In this document: piece after piece, positions 6,517-13,095 of the stretch | Position numbering within the stretch: the first letter of the stretch is position 1 | How the letters are laid out: every line of letters begins with the position of its first letter | Assembly (NCBI GenBank): GCA_025455085.1 | Contig: JALONF010000063.1 | Coordinates: forward strand, 1-13,095 | Direction of reading: 5' to 3' | Source: Ignavibacteriaceae bacterium | GTDB taxonomy: Bacteria; Bacteroidota; Ignavibacteria; Ignavibacteriales; Ignavibacteriaceae | Length of the DNA: 13,095 bases | Program-made: the position numbers and the translations under genes | Notes under the pieces: generated by a model | The model's database searches: none | What the model saw: only the letters and a program-made list of their open reading frames with translations | Told to the model about the DNA's origin: nothing

Positions 6517-9500
6517 TTAAATTAATTTCTGTGTTATTCTGGATTTGACACACTGTCTATTTTCATCTGCGAAGATGCACTCTTTACAGGCACTCAAATT
6601 TACAGAATAGTTATTATTTCTTATCGAATGAATCATCGATTTAATGCTTGACTTTATACCTTGACCTGCCGTTTCATCAAAATTAAAAATGAACGGCTTA
6701 TCAGGATATTTAATGAAGATGATTCTGCCCTCAATTTCTTGCATTTTATTGAAAAGCCGGGAAATAATATAAGCATAAAATTTTAGCTGAGGTAAATATT
6801 TTTGTGAGCTCGCTTCGATTTCATCAGGCTCAACAAAATCTGTTTTATAATCAACTATAATGAGCTTTCTATCTTCAATTATGAGCTTATCAAGTATACC
6901 GAAAAGGTAGAAATCCTCTTCTTGCAGATACGCTTCATATTCATTCTTAAAATTTGTAAATGAATTAATAAACCTGAACTGATCTGAATCATAGAATAGC
7001 TTTAAGTCATTCACAATATCTGCTTTTAATGATTCCGGGATTTCTTCATTAAAATTATTTTTTAGCTTTTCCTCTAAAAAGGACGGCACATTTTCTTTGC
7101 TTAGATTCTTACGAAGTGCATAATGAATTAGCTGTCCTTTATATTTTGAAAATTCAGCTAGGTAGGTTTTATCATCAAATAAATAAGAGCTTAATTCATT
7201 TCTATTATAATCTTCCTCAATACTCAATTTAGGAGCGCTTCGAAACTTACTTGCTTGCTGGATCAAATCACCCAGTTTGTAGTTATATAAAAGATTATAT
7301 TTAAGAGGGCAAGTTGAGTATGTCGAAAACCTGGTTGCAGATATGACTTCACCTTTAGACTGATCTTTAATCTCATTTAAAACCAGCTTCTTACTATTTA
7401 GATTATATTTCTGGGTCTCAATTAAGTTTTCCGTGGTTTCGATATCTCGAATTATGGGTATCGCTAATTTAATTGATTTAGTCAGGTTTGTGTAAGCGTC
7501 ATTTTTTTTCTGAAGGAAAGCAAGATCACCTTCGATTCTAAATTCGTCTCCGTTTAAGTTCCTATTCAATGCTTCAATAATTAATGCTGTAAAAGATTTC
7601 TTCTTTGGTGATTTTCCTTCATCTGTAAATGTGATGAAGAGAAAATCCATAGCCCGGGTAAGACCAACATACAATAGTCTCTTTAATTCAGCAGTTTCTT
7701 TTTTTGATTCGATAAGATTATACAATCCTACAATTGGAGCAGATAAATATTCTCCAAAATAATTATCATTTAAGGGGACCTTAGTCAGGAGACCAAAATT
7801 TTTATCAACAGTAAATGATCTGGACTGGACTTTATTAACCTGGGTTGTGTCATTACATTTGAATAAAAACACTGCAGGATATTCCAATCCCTTCGCTTGA
7901 TGGATAGTAAGAATATTAACTCCATCACTCGTTGCATCAATATTACCCTGTGACTCATCCGCAGAACTGGAAATCGCATCATTTAAAAAAGAAGCATAAT
8001 CATAGAGCGTATTGAATTCATCACTAAAGAATTCATTTGTGATCGAAATAAGCTTATTCAAATTGGAAATTTCCTGCACAGCATCAATCCGAGATGCGAG
8101 CGTTGAAATGAACTCTGATTCTTTCAATATCTTTCTCAGAAGCAGCGAAATATTAATCCTGCTTGAAAGCTCTTTATTTTCGTTCAGAGTTTCGAATATT
8201 TTTTCCCAGAATTTTTTTTGAACCACTGAAGCTGTTTTTATTTTTTCCCAGAACGATTCCCCTTCAAACATTGAGAGTTCAAGTATGTCAACATCTGAGA
8301 TGAGAAAAAATGGGGAGCGAAGAACTCCAAGTAGTGCGGCATCATCTTTATCATTCAAAAGAAATGCAAAATAATTGTATATATCACTAATGCTTTGCTT
8401 CTGATAGAAACCTGTTCCCCCCACAACTTTGAATGGGATCTGGAATTTTATAAAAGCATTCTGCAATTCGGTAAATGCTGCCCGCTTACGAACAAGAATT
8501 GCAATCTTACTCCAATTTTCCAAGCGGTCATTGTGTTCCTGCTTCAGCTTAAGTATTCTTTTCGCAACGAGTTCGGCTTCCTGAGCTTCTTCACCTTGTG
8601 CAATAAGAAATTCTACCTGTCCTGGAAATCCATCAGAGCGGGCACAAACCAGGTCAGAAGCCGCAACTTCATTGAAGAATAAACGCGGCTCTTTGAATAA
8701 ATTCTTAAATAAGGAATTGACGAAAAAGCATATCGCAGGGGCCATTCGAAAGCTATCCGGAAGCGTCAGCAATGAATCATTACCACCAACTTTGTGAATA
8801 TCCGTTTTTGTTTTTGCAAATACCTGAAGCTCAGCATCCCGGAAACGATAAATACTTTGCTTCTCATCTCCCACGATAAAGAGATTTCCTCTTTTCAAAT
8901 CATCAACAAGCGGCAGAAATATTTCATACTGAAGTTCATTTGTATCCTGGTATTCATCTACTAGAAGATATTTGTATTTACCGGAAAGTGCTTCCCTGAC
9001 AGATTCATTTTCAAGCAGAGCTTTAGTTTTAATAAGTATGTCCTCGAAATCAAGAACTCCCATTTCTGACTTTTTAAATTCATAAGCAGAAAGAATTTCC
9101 CGGAAGACCCGGATTAAAGCTATTCCATATTTAGCAAGTTCATTATTGATGATTTTGTGGTTCTCGTTCAATTCTAATTCATCAAAATCACAAAAGAAAT
9201 TTTCAACATACTCAATTGAGTTTATGATACCAGTTTGTTCTGACGAAGGGAGATAACCTTGCTTACGTACGCTGCCACCTGCAATTAATACTTTATCGCG
9301 AAGTTCCTTGAGCTTCTTTAATATATCAATTTCAGCTTCTCCTGTTTCGATCGATTCTATAATTGATTTAATTTCTATCGCCAGATTATTACCTGGATTA
9401 TAGTCTATGACCTTTTGATTGACAATTTTAACCTGAGTAAGGAACTTGGGCAGCACTTCTTCAAAGACTATTTTAATGTTTGACTTAAACAGTTCAAATA

Positions 9501-10104
9501 AATGATAAGTAATTTCGCTTTCACTTAACGAATAATATTTATCAATAAGGTTCAGTACATTTTTCCTTTTACTTATCATCTTTGAAAGTTCATTTACCAA
9601 ATTAACTTTTGAGCCTAAAAGCCTTATGAGAGATTTTACTTCCTTTTGCTCTTCAGTTGACTTTAACATTTCTCTAAGTTTGGTCTCAATAACTAAATCA
9701 ATCAACTCTGAGGCTTTTTGTTCATCTATCGGAATGAAATTCGCATCAATCGATGCTTCAACAGGAAATTCCTTCAGCAGATCAATACAGAACGAATGGA
9801 TTGTTGAAATCTTGGCAGAGACAAGCTGCTTTCTGACTTTTTCTATTCGATGTCTCAGATCAGGGTCGGTCGCAGTCAATAATAACTTATTAAGTTCAAC
9901 GGAAATTCTTTTGTATAGTTCTCCTGCAGCTTTTTCAGTAAAAGTTATCGCTGCAACTTGACTTAGCGAAGTTGAGGTGTTGATGATTATTTCAAGAAAT
10001 CGTTGAGCAAGTACGAAAGTTTTGCCGGAGCCGGCGTTCGCAGTTAGAGAAATTGATTTATCAATAGCTAGCGCTTTGCTTTGATGTGGCGTGAGAATGT
10101 TCAT
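6517..10104 (-). CDS. AddA-like UvrD helicase with C-terminal RecB-family nuclease
   Basis: A 1195-residue superfamily 1A helicase fused to a PD-(D/E)XK nuclease, the layout of AddA and RecB, which resect DNA double-strand breaks for recombination. Helicase motifs in order: Q motif TPHQ (5-8), Walker A ANAGSGKT (22-29), motif Ia ITFTEKAA (53-60), TIHSFC (101-106), motif II DEYQD (383-387), motif III GDEKQSIYRFR (412-422), motif V TIHQAKGLE (733-741) and motif VI YVGLTRA with Arg817. Nuclease residues: His994, Asp1072 in GILDK, Asp1085 and Lys1087 in DYKTD, Gln1106 and Tyr1110. Four cysteines (932, 1173, 1176, 1185) are placed as in iron-sulphur nucleases such as AddB and Cas4, which is unusual for a classical AddA. 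No AddB partner is in the window. The ATG follows the kinase stop after one base, implying coupled translation. Function is well supported; the AddA label is tentative. Confidence 0.92.
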   Translation of the reverse strand: MNILTPHQSKALAIDKSISLTANAGSGKTFVLAQRFLEIIINTSTSLSQVAAITFTEKAAGELYKRISVELNKLLLTATDPDLRHRIEKVRKQLVSAKISTIHSFCIDLLKEFPVEASIDANFIPIDEQKASELIDLVIETKLREMLKSTEEQKEVKSLIRLLGSKVNLVNELSKMISKRKNVLNLIDKYYSLSESEITYHLFELFKSNIKIVFEEVLPKFLTQVKIVNQKVIDYNPGNNLAIEIKSIIESIETGEAEIDILKKLKELRDKVLIAGGSVRKQGYLPSSEQTGIINSIEYVENFFCDFDELELNENHKIINNELAKYGIALIRVFREILSAYEFKKSEMGVLDFEDILIKTKALLENESVREALSGKYKYLLVDEYQDTNELQYEIFLPLVDDLKRGNLFIVGDEKQSIYRFRDAELQVFAKTKTDIHKVGGNDSLLTLPDSFRMAPAICFFVNSLFKNLFKEPRLFFNEVAASDLVCARSDGFPGQVEFLIAQGEEAQEAELVAKRILKLKQEHNDRLENWSKIAILVRKRAAFTELQNAFIKFQIPFKVVGGTGFYQKQSISDIYNYFAFLLNDKDDAALLGVLRSPFFLISDVDILELSMFEGESFWEKIKTASVVQKKFWEKIFETLNENKELSSRINISLLLRKILKESEFISTLASRIDAVQEISNLNKLISITNEFFSDEFNTLYDYASFLNDAISSSADESQGNIDATSDGVNILTIHQAKGLEYPAVFLFKCNDTTQVNKVQSRSFTVDKNFGLLTKVPLNDNYFGEYLSAPIVGLYNLIESKKETAELKRLLYVGLTRAMDFLFITFTDEGKSPKKKSFTALIIEALNRNLNGDEFRIEGDLAFLQKKNDAYTNLTKSIKLAIPIIRDIETTENLIETQKYNLNSKKLVLNEIKDQSKGEVISATRFSTYSTCPLKYNLLYNYKLGDLIQQASKFRSAPKLSIEEDYNRNELSSYLFDDKTYLAEFSKYKGQLIHYALRKNLSKENVPSFLEEKLKNNFNEEIPESLKADIVNDLKLFYDSDQFRFINSFTNFKNEYEAYLQEEDFYLFGILDKLIIEDRKLIIVDYKTDFVEPDEIEASSQKYLPQLKFYAYIISRLFNKMQEIEGRIIFIKYPDKPFIFNFDETAGQGIKSSIKSMIHSIRNNNYSVNLSACKECIFADENRQCVKSRITQKLI

Positions 10105-10105
10105 T

Positions 10106-13095
10106 TCACAATTCTTGTTTGGGACCTTTCACGGGAATCTTTATTCTGAAAACTGTTTCTAATGTATTGGATGAAATAAGTTTTATTTCACCATTAGTAT
10201 TTTCAAGAAATCGTTTAATCAGTTTAAGTCCCAATCCAAGTCCCTTTTCCTTTGTAGTGAAGTTCGCCTCAAAGATTTTATTCTGAGCTTCTGTAGAAAT
10301 TCCATTTCCATTATCGGAAACTTCAATTATTGAATACCCATCCTCAACAGATAAGTCAATATTAATAATACTTGCTTTTGCCTGAATTGAATTCCTTATA
10401 AGATTAATGAACATTCGCCGCATCTGGGAGTTATCTGATTCAACTAATACTTTTTCAGTATCAGTCTTAAACTTAATGTTCGCCTCTTCATCACCGAACA
10501 GATGGATTGTATCTTTTATTACCGTGATAAGATCAAATTCTTCAAGCTTAAGGCTTGGCATCTTCGCAAATGTTGAAAACTCAGAAGCAATCAGGCTTAG
10601 ATTTTCGATCTGATTTAAAATTGCCTGCGAAAGTTTTTTTAAGATATCGTCAAATTCGGTTTTCTTATCGTTATAAGCCGCAACCAACTGCTGCACAGAT
10701 AATTTCATAGGAGTGAGCGGATTTTTAATTTCGTGTGCTACCTGCTTGGCCATTTCTTTCCAGGCGCTTTCACGCTCAAGCTCGGCAATATCATTTTGAT
10801 TTTTCTGAAGTTCGCTTGTCATCGCATTAAATCCGTCAAGTAATTCCTTCAATTCACCTTTTTCCTTATTCTTAAGCTTCACACTCAAATCTCCCTGAGC
10901 TACTGCATTGGTTGCTCTCGTTAGCTGCCTGATCGGTGATGATATTTGATTCGCAAAAAGAGTACTCAATAGTGTTATCACTATAACTGCAAAAGAATAA
11001 ACTCCAAATAAAAAAACATCCGCATCAACAGGTGAATAGAAAAGCTCTATCTTATTAAATGCATCATTCACGCCAAGAATAAAAGATCTGTTATCAAAAT
11101 CAATTTTACGGTAATAAGCATCATAGACATAGTTATCTATTGCTTCTCTGGTTAATGACTCGCGATAGCTAAGATAGTTTAAATTATAATGAACTTCAGA
11201 TTTTAGCTTGCCCGGAATTAATCCGTTATCAAAGTATTCCTTCCTGGAACTGTAAATTCTCTCGGAGTTTTCATAAATAGTAAATGCTATATTCAATTCT
11301 TTACCTGCATTATCAAATGCAGTCAACAGCTCTCTGTCTGAATGTTTTTGTTTTTGAGCCCTGATATGGTTTTCTAAATACTCTGACCTTTTACTAAGCT
11401 CATTAAAAATTGCAGTGTTTGTTCTCTCACGAACAACTTCTCTGTTGTAAACGGCAAGTGCCACGATTGGAATAATTGATACTAATAAAAATGCACCCAG
11501 TAGTTTTGTTCTGAAAGAATACTTTAACCGGAGGAACCTTGATACGATAAGTATAAATACCAGAATCAGAATAAATATTGAATGCACAATAAAAATTTTG
11601 AAGAAGTTAAATAAACTCCAGGTAACTTCTTTTTCTTTAATTGCTACTACTGTAATCTTCTCGGCACCATCCCAATTAGATTTTAAGATATAAGCTATAT
11701 AATCTTCGCCATAAAGGGATAAGTTTGTCCAGCCATCACCATTAGGTGATAATTCAACTTTATAGATCTGTTCACGCTGTTCCTTTGAAGGGAAAATATT
11801 TCCACGGACCTGAAGCAATTTGCCATCATAAAATTCAAATACCCTGACCAGATTTAAATCTACAACTGATCCCAGCGCAGCTTTATTTGATTCAAGAAAA
11901 TCAGGAAATTCAGCGGCACCAAGGTTCTGAACATTAAACTTTGCTGCAACGGCAATATATCCGCTTATGATATTATTGTTTTCAACAGGAACAACGCCAG
12001 CAAAGCTGACACCAACCTGTGATGACGATTCAATCTCACTCGTAGAAATTCCAGTATCATTTTTATTCTTAAAGAGTTTTTGATAATCAATTGCTTGATC
12101 AAAACCAACTGTAAATCGCCCAAGTGCATTAAAATTTCTGTCAAATATCACTAGCTCGGAACTTAACGATTCCCTTTGAAGCGAGCTTTTACTCCATGCA
12201 ATGAATGTTTCAGAATCATAATTTGCATTTAGTTTATACAGAGAAGAAACCAATCTCTCATTCTGTTTCGAATTTCGTAAAGTTTCATCAACCAGATAAG
12301 ATAGAAGTTCTTTGTTCGCTCTGTTTACTTCCGAAGCAATTACCTTCAATGATCTTTTTTCGAGTTCAAGGTTAAAATAGTTCAACATTGATATCACAAT
12401 TACAGATGCAATCAGCGAGGAGTAGATGATATTGATGGAAATATGTTTGGCTCTGAATGTAAGATTCCCGACAATAATAAATATCAGAGAGAAAAATGCA
12501 AATAACATTAACGGTGTGATGAGTGGTTCAGGCTGTCTTAGGAAAAACAGATAACAGGATACCTGAATCAGAATAAATAAAATAATAAAACGCAAGACCG
12601 AGCTATCAGCTCTTAATAACTTTAAAAATTTTCCTATGAGAAGAACTAAAGAAATAATCACGAAAACAACTGCTAACCCAAACAATAAAATATTTAAGTT
12701 CATCATTAGGGAAGTCAGACTTGGAATTAAGTCGGGTTCTTTGAAATAACGAATCGTTGAATCGAATACCACACTTTTAATCGATGCAGCTAAGCCTCGC
12801 ATTGTATAATAGGCAAGAACTGCAAGTAATGGAGAAATCAAAAACTTAACTAAAGTAAACTTTTTAGAATTATTTTGTTTGAAATATTCATATATATAAA
12901 GGAAGAATTTTAGCCCGATAATTAACAGAAATACATTTGTGACAAAAAACTCAATTGGTGATTTAACAATACCCCACGCAAATGTGGATGAGAAATATGA
13001 AGGATCAACGAGCGGTCCATCAAGAAATCTTGCAGGGAACCCTGACCAGTACAGAACAAACCTCAAAATGGCAAAATAAATTATTAACGCAATTA
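10106..13095 (-). CDS. NtrY-like multi-pass sensor histidine kinase, N terminus beyond window
   Basis: A membrane sensor kinase; residues are numbered from an in-frame TTG at 13066, giving 986. The frame stays open past that TTG to the window edge and encodes more hydrophobic sequence (IALIIYFAI), so the true start lies outside. Membrane segments are seen near 38-60, 75-95, 122-146, 158-176, 182-202 and 211-230. A sensor region follows (231-487), then 488-509 and 520-540, a second outer region (541-683), 684-704, HAMP (705-757) and the transmitter. The transmitter has WKEMAKQVAHEIKNPLTP with phosphoacceptor His778, the N box at Asn888/Asn892, DNGNG (918-922), FTTK (936-939) and GLGLGL (942-947). 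WKEMAKQVAHEIKNP is characteristic of NtrY. Positive residues cluster in the loops predicted to be inside. No response regulator is in the window, and the signal is unknown. Confidence 0.92.
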   Translation of the reverse strand, partial: IALIIYFAILRFVLYWSGFPARFLDGPLVDPSYFSSTFAWGIVKSPIEFFVTNVFLLIIGLKFFLYIYEYFKQNNSKKFTLVKFLISPLLAVLAYYTMRGLAASIKSVVFDSTIRYFKEPDLIPSLTSLMMNLNILLFGLAVVFVIISLVLLIGKFLKLLRADSSVLRFIILFILIQVSCYLFFLRQPEPLITPLMLFAFFSLIFIIVGNLTFRAKHISINIIYSSLIASVIVISMLNYFNLELEKRSLKVIASEVNRANKELLSYLVDETLRNSKQNERLVSSLYKLNANYDSETFIAWSKSSLQRESLSSELVIFDRNFNALGRFTVGFDQAIDYQKLFKNKNDTGISTSEIESSSQVGVSFAGVVPVENNNIISGYIAVAAKFNVQNLGAAEFPDFLESNKAALGSVVDLNLVRVFEFYDGKLLQVRGNIFPSKEQREQIYKVELSPNGDGWTNLSLYGEDYIAYILKSNWDGAEKITVVAIKEKEVTWSLFNFFKIFIVHSIFILILVFILIVSRFLRLKYSFRTKLLGAFLLVSIIPIVALAVYNREVVRERTNTAIFNELSKRSEYLENHIRAQKQKHSDRELLTAFDNAGKELNIAFTIYENSERIYSSRKEYFDNGLIPGKLKSEVHYNLNYLSYRESLTREAIDNYVYDAYYRKIDFDNRSFILGVNDAFNKIELFYSPVDADVFLFGVYSFAVIVITLLSTLFANQISSPIRQLTRATNAVAQGDLSVKLKNKEKGELKELLDGFNAMTSELQKNQNDIAELERESAWKEMAKQVAHEIKNPLTPMKLSVQQLVAAYNDKKTEFDDILKKLSQAILNQIENLSLIASEFSTFAKMPSLKLEEFDLITVIKDTIHLFGDEEANIKFKTDTEKVLVESDNSQMRRMFINLIRNSIQAKASIINIDLSVEDGYSIIEVSDNGNGISTEAQNKIFEANFTTKEKGLGLGLKLIKRFLENTNGEIKLISSNTLETVFRIKIPVKGPKQEL

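Noticed and set aside
9626..9961. Plus-strand open frame of 111 codons opposite the helicase gene
   Set aside because: It overlaps the conserved N-terminal helicase region and has no independent coding sign.
6517..10104. The helicase-nuclease as part of a phage-defence system
   Set aside because: The neighbours are a sensor kinase and a small split-barrel-like protein, with no other defence gene; the motifs fit general AddA/RecB-type repair.

Overview
The window is AT-rich and gene-dense. It carries eight genes, all on the minus strand, so transcription runs from the right edge to the left. Gaps between genes are 1 to 72 nucleotides. No RNA gene, mobile element, CRISPR array or substantial repeat was seen. 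Only two genes (the split-barrel protein and SpmA-SpmB) have anything like a Shine-Dalgarno sequence, and most starts follow A/T-rich tracts. Together with an alanine dehydrogenase that seems to be of the Bacteroidota type and a fused SpmA-SpmB protein, this suggests the Bacteroidota/Ignavibacteriota lineage. That assignment is an inference; no marker gene settles it.

In order of transcription: (1) 13095-10106, a large multi-pass sensor histidine kinase with an NtrY-like transmitter, cut by the window edge. (2) 10104-6517, a UvrD/AddA-type helicase with a C-terminal RecB-family nuclease and a probable four-cysteine iron-sulphur site, starting one base after the kinase stop. (3) 6491-6027, a small protein resembling FMN-binding split-barrel (pyridoxamine-phosphate-oxidase-like) proteins. 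(4) 5962-4334, a fused SpmA-SpmB membrane protein with an unusual inserted domain. (5) 4317-3364, a D-2-hydroxyacid dehydrogenase of the glyoxylate/hydroxypyruvate reductase type. (6) 3291-2170, an alanine dehydrogenase family protein lacking the usual catalytic histidine. (7) 2114-762, an acetyl-CoA hydrolase/4-hydroxybutyrate CoA-transferase family enzyme. (8) 759-70, a metallophosphoesterase of the PP2A-like/PrpE/ApaH group, starting two bases after the transferase stop.

The genes form two loose groups: membrane signalling plus DNA double-strand-break processing on the right, and small-molecule metabolism (keto acids, alanine, acyl-CoA) with a phosphatase on the left. The 1- and 2-base junctions suggest translational coupling of kinase with helicase and of CoA-transferase with phosphatase. 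Whether all eight share one transcript cannot be told from sequence alone.

I did not find a clearly new multi-gene system. The best leads are inside single proteins: the ectodomain inserted into SpmA, the His-to-Leu change in the alanine dehydrogenase, and the four-cysteine site in the helicase-nuclease.
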